Shown here: piece after piece, positions 49,602 to 59,078 of the stretch
Position numbering within the stretch: the first letter of the stretch is position 1
How the letters are laid out: every line of letters starts with the position of its first letter
From: Caulobacter sp. X
Lineage (GTDB): Bacteria; Pseudomonadota; Alphaproteobacteria; Caulobacterales; Caulobacteraceae
DNA: 64,000 nt
Direction: 5' to 3'
Assembly: GCF_002742635.1 (NCBI RefSeq)
Contig: NZ_PEGF01000001.1
Location: 2,569,539 to 2,633,538, forward strand
Program-made: the position numbers and the translations under genes
The notes under the pieces: generated by a model
Seen by the model: only the letters and a program-made list of their open reading frames with translations
Databases searched by the model: none
What the model was told of the DNA's origin: nothing

Positions 49602-52589
49602 TCATTCGCCCTCTCCGTCGTCGCCGCTGGTCGACCATTCGAACACCCGCGCCAGGTGGGCGTAGTCGCCGGGGTGCTCCTTGACGAACTGCGGGGCGAC
49701 CCGCGAGCGGTAAGGCTCGTCAGGGTCGTCGTAGCGGGCGATCAGCTTGACCAGGCCGTCCATCGCCTTGCGCGCGGCCTCCTCGCTCTCGCCGTTCGCC
49801 AAGGCGCGGACCTGCTCCTCGCCGGCCGGACGCCGCCCGGTAACGCGGACATAGGTCAGCTCGCCCGGCGCGGGGCTGCCCAGGTCCGGGAAGCCGCCAT
49901 TCATCAGGATGGCGGCCGTCAGGGTCAGCTGCGGCGAGAAGCCGGTGTCGACCTGCTTCTGCGAAGGCGCGGCGCCGGTCTTGTAGTCGAGGATGTGGGC
50001 GGTTCCGTCCGGCGTCGCCTCGATGCGGTCGGCCTTGGCGGTCAGGGTGAAGGGGCGGCCGTTGATGGAGAGCTCCAGCTTGCCCTCGGCCTCGACCACG
50101 ATCTTGCGAGCGCCGGCGCGGCGGTGGCGCTCCCACTCGGCGACCCACTGGGCGGCCTCGCGGGCCAGGGCCCTCTCGCGCGTGAGAGCGGTCGGCGGCA
50201 TGCCGGCCCCGACCAGGGCCTCGATATAGAAGCGCTCGAACGCGACGGCCGCGTCGGCCGGCACGGCGTCGGGATAGGTCTCGGCGAACTTTTCGAAGGC
50301 CGCGTGGATGGCGGTGCCGCGCGCGCGGGCCTCGACCGGCTCGTCGGGGCGCTCCAGCGGGTAGAGCCTCAGGATATCGCGCGCCCAGACGGCGTAGGGA
50401 TCGCGGGTCAGGGCCTCGACGCGGGTCACCGCCATCTTGCGCGGACGGTCCTCGACCGGCGGGCGGGGTTCGGGGCGCTTGATCGGCGAATAGGGTTCGG
50501 GCGCGTCGAGGGCGCGGACCCAGTCCAGCACGTCGTCGCGGCGGGGCAAAGCGAGGCCCGCCCCGGCGGCCAGGGTCTTCAGCCGCCACAGCCAGCGCGA
50601 CTCGACGGCCGGCGCGCCGCCGCGCCGCTCGCAGTGGACCAGCACGACGTCGGGCGCGCTGGCGGCCTGGGCGAAGTCGTGGGCGGTCAGGCCCACGCGG
50701 CGCTCGGGCGGCGGCAGGCCCAGGCGCTGACGCATCGGCCGCGACAGGAAGGGATCGATCGGCGCGCCCTGCGGCCAGACGCCTTCCTCCAGACCCGCCA
50801 GCACCAGGCGGTCGGCGCGCACGAGGCGGGCCTCGATCGCGCCCAGGATGCGCAGGCGCGGGTGGGTGGCGCCGCCGACGCGGACGGTCTCCTCGTTGAC
50901 GAGCCGATCGAGAATGTCGGCGAAAGCCTGGGGCGAGGCGTCAGGCAGCGGCTCGCCGTCCTGGATCAGGGCGGCCATCAGCGCGCCCAGGCACTCGCCC
51001 GCGCCGCCGGCCCACAGGCGAGGCGGCGCGATCAGCCCTTCCAGCGCCTCGACCAGGGCCTTGGCCGCGTGGCAGGGACGCGCGTAGCCGTCGGCATACA
51101 CGCTGGCGGCGTGATCGACGGCGGCCAGCACGCGCTCGCAGAGGGCCAGAGCCTCCGGCGCATCCTTCAAGCGGGCGCGCAGAACCTCGGCCGAGCCGGG
51201 CGCGGCGCCGCGCAGGCCCTTGCGCTCCAGGAGGGCGGCGGCCGGCGCTTCGTCCTCGCCCAGCACCAGCGGATGTTTGGCGACGGCCAGCAGGCGGACC
51301 GGATTGAGCGGCTCTTCTACGAGGCGCGCGAAGTGCAAGGCCAGGATCGCCGAACCGGCGGCGGCCAGGGGCGCGCCGGCCGAGCTGTCGGGGATCACGC
51401 CCCAGCGCTGCAAGCGCGTCATCACCCGGCGCGCCAGGGTCTGGTCGGGCGTGACGAGGGCGGCGGTCTTGTCCGGCGTCTCCAGCGCTTCGCGCAGGAG
51501 AAGCGCGCATGCGCCGGCCGCCTCTTCCTCGGCGCGGGCGGCAATGACGGAAAAGCCGGTCAGGCCCTCGGCGATGGGGTCGAGGTCCGGGGCCTCGGCG
51601 CGCAGGGACGCGATCTGGGCCAGCCAGTCGGCGGTGGCCTCGGCCGGGCGAAGGGCCTCGTTGACGATCCGCCGGCGCCAGCGGCCGCGGCTGTCGGCGT
51701 CGGGGACCCAGGCCCGGACGTCGCCGCGGCTGACGCCGGCGCGGTCCAGCAGGCGCTTCATGGCGCCCTGCGGGTGCTGCTCGCCCTGGGTTCCTTCGAT
51801 CCGCTCCCAAGCGCTGTCGGCCAAGTCCTCGTCGAGGCCGGGCAGGACCACGGCGCCCTTCGGCGCGGCGGCGACGACGCGCAGCAGGTCGGCGGTGGCT
51901 GGGGCGGTGCCGGTCGAGCCGGCGGCGACCAGGACTTCGGTCGGCGGATTCTCGGACCATTGCTTCTCAAGGGCCCGCAGCAGCCGCACGCGGCGCTCGG
52001 AGACGTCGATCAGGCCAAGGTCCTTCAGCCGTTCGGGCCAGGCGCGTAGCACGGCCTTCAGGAACCGGGCCGAGACCTGCCAGTGCTGGGCGAGGTCGCC
52101 CTCGGCCAGGCCGTCCAGCTTGTCTTCGAAATGGATCTCCTCGATCTGGCAGCTGTCGAGGAAATCGGACAGGGCCTTGGCCAGCTCCAGCGCCTGAACG
52201 GGGCCGGGCTTGAAGGACAGCAGGCTGCCGTGATCGACGACCAGCCGCGCCAGTTCGAACCGGCGGCGGCGCGAGGCGATGGCCGGCGGCAGGTCGATGG
52301 AGAGTTCGCCCGGCTCGAACGGCGGCTCGCCTTCGTCGAGGTCGCCCAGCGGCCGGATCTGCGGCAGCAGCAGGGCGCGGCCCCCGCCGACCGCCAGGAA
52401 GGCGTCGGCCAGGGCGCGGGCGCCGCGGCGGGTCGGGGTCAGGACCGTGGCGCGCGGCAGGGCCTCGGGCCCCAGCGGCTCCAGGGCGTTCAGCAGGCCG
52501 CGCGCCAGGTCGTCGACGAACGGCCGGTGCGCGGGGATCGAGAACCAGCGCGGCCCCTCACGTTCGAAGAAGGGCGCCTGGCTGCTCAT
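49602..52589 (-). CDS. addB: Double-strand break repair protein AddB (alphaproteobacterial type)
   Basis: The 995-residue partner of AddA starts 'FSIPAHRPFVDDLARGLL' and has inactivated-helicase-like regions followed by a C-terminal RecB-type nuclease. 'RIEATPDGTAHILDYKTG' near residue 858-875 is the nuclease core. No cysteine occurs in the nuclease domain, so the Fe-S staple of the Bacillus AddB appears absent. The start overlaps the murU-like stop by four bases (ATGA), suggesting coupled translation. The gene is in the run tsaE-amgK-murU-addB-addA. Confidence 0.95.
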   Translation of the reverse strand: MSSQAPFFEREGPRWFSIPAHRPFVDDLARGLLNALEPLGPEALPRATVLTPTRRGARALADAFLAVGGGRALLLPQIRPLGDLDEGEPPFEPGELSIDLPPAIASRRRRFELARLVVDHGSLLSFKPGPVQALELAKALSDFLDSCQIEEIHFEDKLDGLAEGDLAQHWQVSARFLKAVLRAWPERLKDLGLIDVSERRVRLLRALEKQWSENPPTEVLVAAGSTGTAPATADLLRVVAAAPKGAVVLPGLDEDLADSAWERIEGTQGEQHPQGAMKRLLDRAGVSRGDVRAWVPDADSRGRWRRRIVNEALRPAEATADWLAQIASLRAEAPDLDPIAEGLTGFSVIAARAEEEAAGACALLLREALETPDKTAALVTPDQTLARRVMTRLQRWGVIPDSSAGAPLAAAGSAILALHFARLVEEPLNPVRLLAVAKHPLVLGEDEAPAAALLERKGLRGAAPGSAEVLRARLKDAPEALALCERVLAAVDHAASVYADGYARPCHAAKALVEALEGLIAPPRLWAGGAGECLGALMAALIQDGEPLPDASPQAFADILDRLVNEETVRVGGATHPRLRILGAIEARLVRADRLVLAGLEEGVWPQGAPIDPFLSRPMRQRLGLPPPERRVGLTAHDFAQAASAPDVVLVHCERRGGAPAVESRWLWRLKTLAAGAGLALPRRDDVLDWVRALDAPEPYSPIKRPEPRPPVEDRPRKMAVTRVEALTRDPYAVWARDILRLYPLERPDEPVEARARGTAIHAAFEKFAETYPDAVPADAAVAFERFYIEALVGAGMPPTALTRERALAREAAQWVAEWERHRRAGARKIVVEAEGKLELSINGRPFTLTAKADRIEATPDGTAHILDYKTGAAPSQKQVDTGFSPQLTLTAAILMNGGFPDLGSPAPGELTYVRVTGRRPAGEEQVRALANGESEEAARKAMDGLVKLIARYDDPDEPYRSRVAPQFVKEHPGDYAHLARVFEWSTSGDDGEGE

Positions 52590-53311
52590 CCCTGAGAGAG
52601 CCTCGCCTCGGCCGCCAGCTTGGCGTCGGGATCGCCCACGTGCATCCAGAGGCCATCCGGGGCGACGCCGTGGACGCGATGGTCGGCGGCGAGCGTCTTC
52701 CAGAGCGGCAGCAGCGAGAATGGTCCGTCCGGACCGTCGGCGGTGATCCCGGGCTTACAGATATGCACGCCGACATAGACCAGGGGCGCCATCTCGCCGG
52801 CGTCCTTGAAGCGGACGACGCCGTCCTCCGCCAGGAAGACATCGCCGCTGTCGTGGAAGCCCAGCGAACCGCTGGTCGAGGCCAGCATCAGACAGACATC
52901 CATCTTGGCCGGATCCCAGGCGGCGGCAACCGCGTCGACGGCGGCGGCGCCATGCTCGATCCAGATCGAGTCGATATTGGCGACGAACACCGGGCCTTCG
53001 CCCAGCAGCGGCAGGGCGTGCTTGATCCCGCCGCCGGTCTCCAGGGCTTGCGGGCGTTCGTCGGAGATGACGATGCGGGGGCCAAGGCCCTTGGCCTCGC
53101 GGGCCTTCAGGTGGGCTTCGACCAGGTCGGCGAAATAGTGGACATTGACCACGGCCGTCTCGACCCCGGCGGCGGCCAGGCGGTCCAGCATGTGGTCGAT
53201 CAGCGCCTTGCCGCCGACCTCGACCAGGGCCTTGGGGCGGTCGTTGGTCAGGGGACGCATACGGGTGCCGAGACCGGCGGCCAGCACCATCGCAACCTTG
53301 GGACCGCTCAT
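52586..53311 (-). CDS. murU: MurU-type nucleotidyltransferase (MurNAc-1-phosphate uridylyltransferase)
   Basis: The 241-residue sugar-nucleotidyltransferase begins 'AMVLAAGLGTRMRPLTNDRPKALVEVGGKAL' region, with the GxGTRMxPLT nucleotide loop at residues ~12-22 and Lys at ~29. MurU turns MurNAc-1-P and UTP into UDP-MurNAc in the cell-wall recycling route that avoids GlcNAc. The neighbour upstream is the AmgK-type kinase, which makes the substrate, and the two overlap by four bases, so the pair supports the specific call. Mannose-1-phosphate guanylyltransferase is the alternative family name. Confidence 0.85.
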   Translation of the reverse strand: MSGPKVAMVLAAGLGTRMRPLTNDRPKALVEVGGKALIDHMLDRLAAAGVETAVVNVHYFADLVEAHLKAREAKGLGPRIVISDERPQALETGGGIKHALPLLGEGPVFVANIDSIWIEHGAAAVDAVAAAWDPAKMDVCLMLASTSGSLGFHDSGDVFLAEDGVVRFKDAGEMAPLVYVGVHICKPGITADGPDGPFSLLPLWKTLAADHRVHGVAPDGLWMHVGDPDAKLAAEARLSQG

Positions 53312-54399
53312 CGACGGGCCTCCGCCGGGACGTGGCGATCGAACCAGGCCTTCAGGCCCGTTAGCGCGGGATCGGAGAGGTTTCGCTCCAGATAACGCCA
53401 GGTGCGCGGCATGTAAGCCTCGTACTGGCGACGTCCCAGCATGGCTTGGCGGGCGAAAACCCGACCAAGGATGCGGGCCGCGTTCGAGGCCGCCAGCGCG
53501 CGGTAGTCAGCGACGAAGGCTTCACGATCGACGTGGGGACGAGCGTCGAGGTAGCGGTCAAGCATGGCCGTTTCCAGGTTCGTCGACACATCGCGGCGGG
53601 CGTCCTGCAACAGGTGGGTCAGGTCCCAGGCTGGGTGGGCGCGCAAAGCGTCCTGGAAATCCAGCAAGCCGACACGGGCCACGCCCTCGCGCTCAGGCAG
53701 CCAGACTAGATTCTGGGCGTGGTAGTCGCGGTGTGTGAAGACGCTGGCGCCAGCCTCGCCGCGCACCCAAACGGGGGCCCAGAGCGCGTCCCACTCGGCC
53801 ACGGCCTCGGGGCCAAACGCCGGAATGCCGGCGAACTGCGGCCACCATTCCAGGAAGGTGTCGGTGGCGTATTTCAGCGCCAAGGTGTCGTAGGTCAGCA
53901 GCGGCCAGCGGATCTCGCCCACGGCCAGAACATCGGGCGGCGTTTCGGCATGCAGGGCGACCTGCAGGTCGACGGCCGCTTCGTAGAGCGGATGCTCGTC
54001 CTGCCCCTCGGCGATCAAGGTGGCGTAGAGGCCATCGCCGAGGTCTTCCAATACCGCGAGTCCTTGCGCGATATCGTAGGCGAAGATGCGCGGCGCGGAG
54101 AGGCCGCGCTGGGTCAGATAGTCGGCGGCGGCCACGAAGGCGGCGACCGAGCCGGCGGCCAAGCGCGCGGCGGCGTTGTAGCCCAGGGCCAGGCGCTCGG
54201 CATCGGTGGCGCCTGGCGGGCACACAACGCTTTCCAGCGCTGGCGGCTGGTCCATGAAGATGAAAGTCTGGCCGCCATCCCGATGCAGACGCTCGTAGCT
54301 GCGCGTCGAGGCGTCGCCGCCCAGCGGCTGGCGGCGGACGTCGCCGAAGCCGTGGGCTTTCAGGAACGCGGCCTTGGCCGCTTCACGTTCAGAACTCAA
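53308..54399 (-). CDS. amgK: AmgK-type anomeric MurNAc/GlcNAc kinase
   Basis: The 363-residue aminoglycoside-phosphotransferase-fold kinase has 'QPLGGDASTRSYERLH' at residues ~21-36, the catalytic loop 'FTHRDYHAQNLVWLP' (HxDxxxxN) and the metal loop 'LLDFQDALRAHPAWDLTHLL'. AmgK phosphorylates the anomeric carbon of MurNAc and feeds MurU. It overlaps tsaE by 11 bases and murU by four, implying coupled translation. The GGDAS loop separates it from ordinary antibiotic kinases. Confidence 0.86.
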   Translation of the reverse strand: MSSEREAAKAAFLKAHGFGDVRRQPLGGDASTRSYERLHRDGGQTFIFMDQPPALESVVCPPGATDAERLALGYNAAARLAAGSVAAFVAAADYLTQRGLSAPRIFAYDIAQGLAVLEDLGDGLYATLIAEGQDEHPLYEAAVDLQVALHAETPPDVLAVGEIRWPLLTYDTLALKYATDTFLEWWPQFAGIPAFGPEAVAEWDALWAPVWVRGEAGASVFTHRDYHAQNLVWLPEREGVARVGLLDFQDALRAHPAWDLTHLLQDARRDVSTNLETAMLDRYLDARPHVDREAFVADYRALAASNAARILGRVFARQAMLGRRQYEAYMPRTWRYLERNLSDPALTGLKAWFDRHVPAEARR

Positions 54400-54835
54400 G
54401 GGAGCGTCCTTCGAAACTACCGTGCGCCGTGATGACGGCGCGTCGCGCGTCGCCGTCGAGGGCGATGTCTATATCGAGCCGATTCGGCGGCAAACGCCCT
54501 TCCAGTCGCTGCGGCCATTCGATCAAGGCCGCGCCGCCGTCCAGGGCCTCGTCCAGGCCGATCTCATAGGCCTCGTCAGGATCGGTCAGGCGATAGAGGT
54601 CGAAGTGGGCCAGCGGGAACGCGGGCGTCTCGTAGAACTGCACCAGGGTGAAGGTGGGGCTCGGCACCTCCTCGTCCGGCGTCGTCAGGGCGCGGATCAG
54701 GGCGCGGGCCAGGGTCGACTTGCCGGCGCCCAGCGGGCCGGTCAGGCAGAGGGCGTCGCCGGGGCGCAAGCACGCGGCCAGCTGGCGGCCCAGCGCCTGG
54801 GTCGCGGCCTCATCGGCGAGGGAAAGGGTGGTCAT
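54389..54835 (-). CDS. tsaE: tRNA t6A synthesis ATPase TsaE
   Basis: The 148-residue P-loop protein has Walker A 'LTGPLGAGKSTLARALI' near residue 32, 'VPSPTFTLVQFYE' and 'HFDLYRLTDPDEAYEIGLDEAL' as in TsaE/YjeE. It drives cycling of the TsaB-TsaD complex during threonylcarbamoyl-adenosine formation. The start is uncertain: ATG at 54835 (MTTLSLAD) and ATG at 54841 are both plausible, and a longer frame reaching 54940 has no family support. It heads the leftward run into amgK, murU, addB and addA, and is divergent from zapE across 85 bases. Confidence 0.94.
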   Translation of the reverse strand: MTTLSLADEAATQALGRQLAACLRPGDALCLTGPLGAGKSTLARALIRALTTPDEEVPSPTFTLVQFYETPAFPLAHFDLYRLTDPDEAYEIGLDEALDGGAALIEWPQRLEGRLPPNRLDIDIALDGDARRAVITAHGSFEGRSLEF

Positions 54836-54920
54836 GCCCATCCCATAGCGCGTCGCCTGCGCGATGTTGAGGGCGCAAGGCCCTTTCCCCCGCGCCGCGC
54901 ACGCGCTAACCGCAATCTCG

Positions 54921-56039
54921 ATGCCGACATCCCTCCGCACCGCCTATCGCGAGCGCCTGGCCCAGGGCGAGATCCGTCCCGACGCCGCCCAAGCCGCCGC
55001 CGTCGAGGCCCTGTCCCGCCTGGAAGCCGATCTGGACTCCGCCGGCGAGCCGAACTTCTCGTTCTTCGGCCGCAAGCCCAAGAGCCAGCGGGGCGTCTAT
55101 CTGTGGGGGCCAGTCGGACGCGGGAAGTCCATGCTGATGGACCTGTTCTTCGACAGCGCCCCGGTCGCCAAGAAGCGCCGCATCCACTTCCACGCCTTCA
55201 TGGCCGAGGTCCACGCCGACATCGACGCCTGGCGCAAGGGCGACGCGGCCGCGCGCAAGGCGCGCTTTGGCCAGTCGAAGGGCGACGACCCGATCGCCCC
55301 AACGGCCGAACTGATCGCCCAGAACGCGCGCCTGCTCTGCTTCGACGAACTGCAGGTCACCGACATCGCCGACGCCATGATCCTGGGCCGCCTGTTCGAG
55401 GCGCTGTTCGCGCGCGGCGTCACCTTGGTGGCGACCTCGAACCGGCCGCCGGAGGACCTCTACAAGGATGGGCTGAACCGCCAGCTCTTCCTGCCCTTCA
55501 TCGACATGTTGAAGTCGGCGCTGGACATTGTGGCGGTGCGCGGGCCGGTCGACTTCCGCCTGGACCGCCTGCGCGCGGCCCGCACTTGGCTCTCGCCGAT
55601 CGACAAGGCTAGCGAGGCCGAGTTCGAACGGCTTTGGGCCGACATGCTGGACGGCGCGCCGGAGACCGGGGCGACGCTGGAGGTGCTAGGCCGCAAGATG
55701 CGCCTGCCGCGCGCTTCCGGCGGCCTGGTTCGCGCCTCGTTCGCCAGCCTGTGCCAACAGGCGCTGGGACCGCAGGACTATCTGGCCCTAGCCGAGCGCT
55801 TCCACACGATCTTCCTCGAGGACGTGCCCTGCCTGACGCCGGCGCGGCGCGACGCGGCCAAGCGGTTCAACACCCTGATCGACGCCCTCTACGAGGCTGA
55901 CGCCAAGCTGGTCGCCCTGGCCGAGGCCGAGCCCGAGGCGCTGTATCCCGAGGGCGACGGCGCCTTCGAATTCGAGCGCACCGTCTCGCGCCTGCAGGAA
56001 ATGCGCTCGGCCGACTATGTCTCGCGCGTTCGCGATTAG
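54921..56039 (+). CDS. zapE: ZapE/AFG1-family ATPase
   Basis: The 372-residue protein has Walker A 'WGPVGRGKSMLMDLFF' (~residue 60), 'RRIHFHAFMAEVHADIDAWR', Walker B 'LLCFDELQVTDIADAMIL' and arginine-finger region 'LVATSNRPPEDLYKDGLNR'. In E. coli ZapE binds FtsZ and acts at the septum; AFG1 in mitochondria aids turnover of respiratory subunits. Here the sdh operon is 2 kb downstream, but that is not proof of function. The ATG at 54921 is chosen; the ribosome-binding site is poor. NudK-type gene follows after 9 bases. Confidence 0.94.
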   Translation: MPTSLRTAYRERLAQGEIRPDAAQAAAVEALSRLEADLDSAGEPNFSFFGRKPKSQRGVYLWGPVGRGKSMLMDLFFDSAPVAKKRRIHFHAFMAEVHADIDAWRKGDAAARKARFGQSKGDDPIAPTAELIAQNARLLCFDELQVTDIADAMILGRLFEALFARGVTLVATSNRPPEDLYKDGLNRQLFLPFIDMLKSALDIVAVRGPVDFRLDRLRAARTWLSPIDKASEAEFERLWADMLDGAPETGATLEVLGRKMRLPRASGGLVRASFASLCQQALGPQDYLALAERFHTIFLEDVPCLTPARRDAAKRFNTLIDALYEADAKLVALAEAEPEALYPEGDGAFEFERTVSRLQEMRSADYVSRVRD

Positions 56040-56048
56040 GAGCTTCCC

Positions 56049-56636
56049 ATGTCCGTCAAAGACCGTGTCCGCGTACGCGAGACCAAGCTGCTGTCCGACA
56101 ACTGGTACGTCCTGAAGACCACGACCTTCGACTGGAAGCGACGCGATGGGACCTGGCAGACCCAGAGCCGCGAGCACTACGATCGCGGCAACGGGGCGGT
56201 GCTGCTGCCGTACAACCTGGCCAACCGGACCGTGCTGCTGGTCAAGCAGTTCCGCTATCCGGCCTTCGTCAACGGCTATGACGACCTGCTGATCGAAGCG
56301 GCGGCGGGCCTGCTTGACGACGCCGAGCCCGAGGTTCGCATCCGCGCCGAGGTCGAGGAGGAGCTGGGCTATCGCCTGGGCGAGGTTCGCAAGGTGTTCG
56401 AGGCCTTCATGAGCCCGGGCTCGGTGACCGAGATCCTGCACTTCTTCGTGGCCGAGTATGACGCCTCGATGCGGATCGGCGAAGGCGGCGGCCATCCCGA
56501 CGAGGGCGAGGACATCGAGGTGCTGGAACCGACGATCGACGAGGCTCTTGCCATGATCGCCGATGGCCGCATCCGCGACGCCAAGACCATCATGCTGCTG
56601 CAGCACCTGGCCCTGACGGTGTTCGCCAAGCCCTAG
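56049..56636 (+). CDS. NudK-like Nudix hydrolase (GDP-mannose/ADP-ribose type)
   Basis: The 195-residue protein has a Nudix box '[22 protein letters not shown]' region (residues ~82-103) in the shortened spacing seen in E. coli NudK, where Arg of the classical box is not kept. '[22 protein letters not shown]' and '[21 protein letters not shown]' are very NudK-like. NudK hydrolyses GDP-mannose; some relatives prefer ADP-ribose. AGGAG lies four to five bases before the ATG, and the gene is nine bases after zapE, so they are cotranscribed. Its stop overlaps the opposing kinase's stop. Confidence 0.87.
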   Translation: MSVKDRVRVRETKLLSDNWYVLKTTTFDWKRRDGTWQTQSREHYDRGNGAVLLPYNLANRTVLLVKQFRYPAFVNGYDDLLIEAAAGLLDDAEPEVRIRAEVEEELGYRLGEVRKVFEAFMSPGSVTEILHFFVAEYDASMRIGEGGGHPDEGEDIEVLEPTIDEALAMIADGRIRDAKTIMLLQHLALTVFAKP

Positions 56637-58066
56637 GCGATGTCGCGCGCCAGCGGCGCGTCGAACCGCACCACCAGGCCCTCGGCGGCGTAGTCGAAGG
56701 CGATATGGCCGCGCAGTTCGCCGGCGATGCTGCGCTCGATCAGCCGCGAGCCGAAGCCGCGTCGGGTAGGCGGAGCCGTCGGCGGGCCGCCGGTCTCGCG
56801 CCATTCGAAGACGAGGCTGCCCTCGCCGGTCACCGACCAGCTCAACACCAGACGCCCCGCCGTCGACAGCGCTCCATACTTGGCCGCGTTGGTCGCCAGT
56901 TCGTGGAACACCATGCCCAAGGACAGCGCCACGCGCGCTGGCAGGTGCACGTCGTCGCCGTCCATCAAGACGCGCTCGGCGCCGTAGGGCCCCAGTTCCT
57001 GGCTGAGGATCTGCCTTAGGCCCGCGCCGGCCCACTGACTGTCGGTCAGGGCGTTGTGGGTTTGCGACAAGGCCAGAAGGCGCGACTCGAAGGCCTCCGC
57101 GAACGCCGCGGGGCCTTGCGCGCCGCGAAGGGTCTGCTGGGCGATGGCCTGGACCGTTGCGAGGGTGTTCTTGACGCGATGGTTCAGCTCGTCGAGCAGC
57201 AGGCGCTGGCGCTCGTCGGCCTGGACCTGGTCCGTCACATCGACGCCTTCGACGAAGACTCCGGAGGCGGTCCCGTCCGGCTCGATGATCGGTTGGTAGA
57301 CGAAGTCTAGGTAGCGTTCCTCAAGCGGCCCCTCGGCGGCGCGCTGAAGAGCGACCTTCACGCGACGGCCGACAAAGGCTTCGCGAGTGGTCAGCACGCG
57401 ATCGAGCAGATCCGCAAACCCCTGCTCGACCACTTCGGGCAGGGCCGCGCGCAACGGCAGGCCCGTCACCTCGCGATGGCCAATCAATTGGGCATAGGCG
57501 TTGTTGGCGAGGTCGAAGACGTGGTCGGGGCCGCGCAGCACGGCCATGAAGCTGGGCGCCTGCATGAACAGGTTGCGAAGCTGCCGGCTCTGCGACTGCA
57601 CCGTCTCGGCGCGGCGTAGCACGTCATCGCCGAGCATGGTGGCCGAGCGCGAGCCAAGGGCGGCCTCCTTCAGGCGCTGGATCGCGGTGACGTCCTGGGT
57701 GTGCTGCAGGATGTAGCGGGTCGCCCCCGTCTCGTCGGGGATCGGCGTGTGGGTGGCGCTCCAGATCCGGTCCTCGAAGCCGCCGCCCAAATGGGCCGGC
57801 CGCTCGATCGCGTAGTGGATCAGCGGGAGCTCGTTCACCTCGCCCTTGTCGCGAGCCTGGCTGAGCGACGCCTCCAGCTGCGCGCGGCTTTCGCCCTCCG
57901 AGGGGAAGGCCTCGAACAAATAGACGCCGTCCAATTCCTCCCACGGGCGCTGAACGACGGCCAGATAGGCGGCGTTGGCGGCGACATAGCGGTATTCACG
58001 GTCCAGCAACATGTAGGGGGACGGAATGCGATCGAATATCTCGCGGAAATCGATCGGATCACTCAT
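56633..58066 (-). CDS. HWE-family histidine kinase with two PAS domains
   Basis: The 477-residue soluble kinase has PAS domains at residues ~8-130 and ~165-282, then a HWE core: His296 in '[20 protein letters not shown]', N-box '[17 protein letters not shown]' and '[11 protein letters not shown]', which carries the WxE motif that names the group. Members often control the general stress response or light and oxygen signals. No response regulator is nearby, so its partner is elsewhere. There is no membrane segment. The ATG at 58066 ([11 protein letters not shown]) is preferred to a codon at 58165, as the extra part has no similarity. Confidence 0.93.
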   Translation of the reverse strand: MSDPIDFREIFDRIPSPYMLLDREYRYVAANAAYLAVVQRPWEELDGVYLFEAFPSEGESRAQLEASLSQARDKGEVNELPLIHYAIERPAHLGGGFEDRIWSATHTPIPDETGATRYILQHTQDVTAIQRLKEAALGSRSATMLGDDVLRRAETVQSQSRQLRNLFMQAPSFMAVLRGPDHVFDLANNAYAQLIGHREVTGLPLRAALPEVVEQGFADLLDRVLTTREAFVGRRVKVALQRAAEGPLEERYLDFVYQPIIEPDGTASGVFVEGVDVTDQVQADERQRLLLDELNHRVKNTLATVQAIAQQTLRGAQGPAAFAEAFESRLLALSQTHNALTDSQWAGAGLRQILSQELGPYGAERVLMDGDDVHLPARVALSLGMVFHELATNAAKYGALSTAGRLVLSWSVTGEGSLVFEWRETGGPPTAPPTRRGFGSRLIERSIAGELRGHIAFDYAAEGLVVRFDAPLARDIA

Positions 58067-58161
58067 CTGACGCGCCGTTCGCCCCGTAAATCGACCGACG
58101 GTAACGCAAGCTCGGCCTTGACGGTTCCTCCGTTTATGGCTGACGGCGTTGCGAACGTTTC

Positions 58162-58208
58162 TCAAGAGAGCGTCGTTTAATTGACAGCTAAGTCCCCGCG
58201 CTTAAAAG
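58162..58208 (+). promoter_or_regulatory. Candidate sdhCDAB promoter with a repeated upstream motif
   Basis: TTGACA at 58181-58186 and TAAAAG at 58203-58208 (16-bp spacing) lie 41 bases before the sdhC ATG. They overlap TCAAGAGAGCGTCGTT at 58162-58177, which recurs with few changes at 63393-63416. The -10 match is weak, so the exact start needs mapping. Confidence 0.4.
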
Positions 58209-58248
58209 CGTCCCGCAACGCACAAGGGCTATTGAGGTTGGACCTCCC

Positions 58249-58656
58249 ATGACCGACACGAGCCGGGGGCTGCCCGAGCGCCCGATGTCGCCCTACACGC
58301 AGGTGTGGCGCTGGCACATTACGATGGCCTGCTCGATCCTTCACCGCGGCTGCCTGGTGGCCCTCTACGTGGGCGCCGCCATCCTGGCCGGTTGGGCCGC
58401 CGCTCTGGCGGCTGGGCCGAGCGTCTACGCCGGCTATCTGAGCATCCTGGGCTCGCCGATCGGCAAGCTGGTGCTGCTGGGCGAGACCTTCGCGGTCTTC
58501 TACACCGTCGCCTACGTCATCCGTCAGACCTTCTGGGACGCGGGCAAGGGCTTCGCGCCGCGCACCGCCGACATGACCGGCGCCATGTCGATCGCCTTCG
58601 CGGTCGTGGCGACGATCGTCACCTGGGTGCTGGCCGGCGCCAACGGAGCGTTCTGA
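58249..58656 (+). CDS. sdhC: Succinate dehydrogenase cytochrome b subunit SdhC (haem-ligand His replaced)
   Basis: The 135-residue inner-membrane anchor has three helices and the family start '[24 protein letters not shown]' region (residues ~11-34), with Ser29 and Arg33 of the quinone site. In the second helix the usual 'YHxxxGIRHLxWD' reads '[18 protein letters not shown]': the haem-ligand position is Thr86 and the second His is Gln93. His32 and His23 remain and might substitute. Position first in sdhCDAB leaves no doubt about identity. sdhD follows after two bases. Confidence 0.95.
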   Translation: MTDTSRGLPERPMSPYTQVWRWHITMACSILHRGCLVALYVGAAILAGWAAALAAGPSVYAGYLSILGSPIGKLVLLGETFAVFYTVAYVIRQTFWDAGKGFAPRTADMTGAMSIAFAVVATIVTWVLAGANGAF

Positions 58657-58658
58657 TC

Positions 58659-59078
58659 ATGAGCAAGAACGACATCTATCAACCCCAGCAGTTCCGCACG
58701 CCGCTGTCGCGCGCCCGGGGCCTCGGCGCCGCCCGTCATGGCGTCCACCACTTCATCACCGAGCGCGTCTCGGGCCTGGCCCTGGTTCCGCTGCTGCTGT
58801 GGGGCGCCTACGCCGCGCTCCGCCTGATCGGCGCCGACCAGCACACCGTCGCCCTGTGGCTGGGCCAGCCGCTGAACGCGGTGCTGTCGAGCCTGCTGCT
58901 GCTGGTCGCCCTCGTGCACCTGCAGGGCGCGATGCAGGTGGTGATCGAGGATTACATCCATCGCTTCACGACCAAGACCGCCCTGGTGATCGGAAACCTG
59001 TTCGTCTGCGTGATCGCCGGCGCCGTCGGGATCTTCTCGATCCTGAAGGTGGCCCTGACCGTGACCGGAGCCCATTGA
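58659..59078 (+). CDS. sdhD: Succinate dehydrogenase membrane anchor subunit SdhD
   Basis: The 139-residue anchor protein has three hydrophobic helices and '[20 protein letters not shown]', in which His87 is the expected haem ligand and Asp98-Tyr99 the quinone-site pair. '[19 protein letters not shown]' fits the amphipathic N-terminal part of alphaproteobacterial SdhD. The stop overlaps the sdhA start by one base (TGATG), consistent with coupled translation. Confidence 0.95.
   Translation: MSKNDIYQPQQFRTPLSRARGLGAARHGVHHFITERVSGLALVPLLLWGAYAALRLIGADQHTVALWLGQPLNAVLSSLLLLVALVHLQGAMQVVIEDYIHRFTTKTALVIGNLFVCVIAGAVGIFSILKVALTVTGAH

Noticed and set aside
54836..54940. N-terminal extension of TsaE by 35 residues
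   Set aside because: The extension lacks family similarity and would overlap the zapE start and its promoter region.
58177..58194. CtrA-type box TTAA-7 bp-CTAA before sdhC
   Set aside because: One half-site differs from TTAA and it overlaps the -35 candidate; chance occurrence cannot be excluded.
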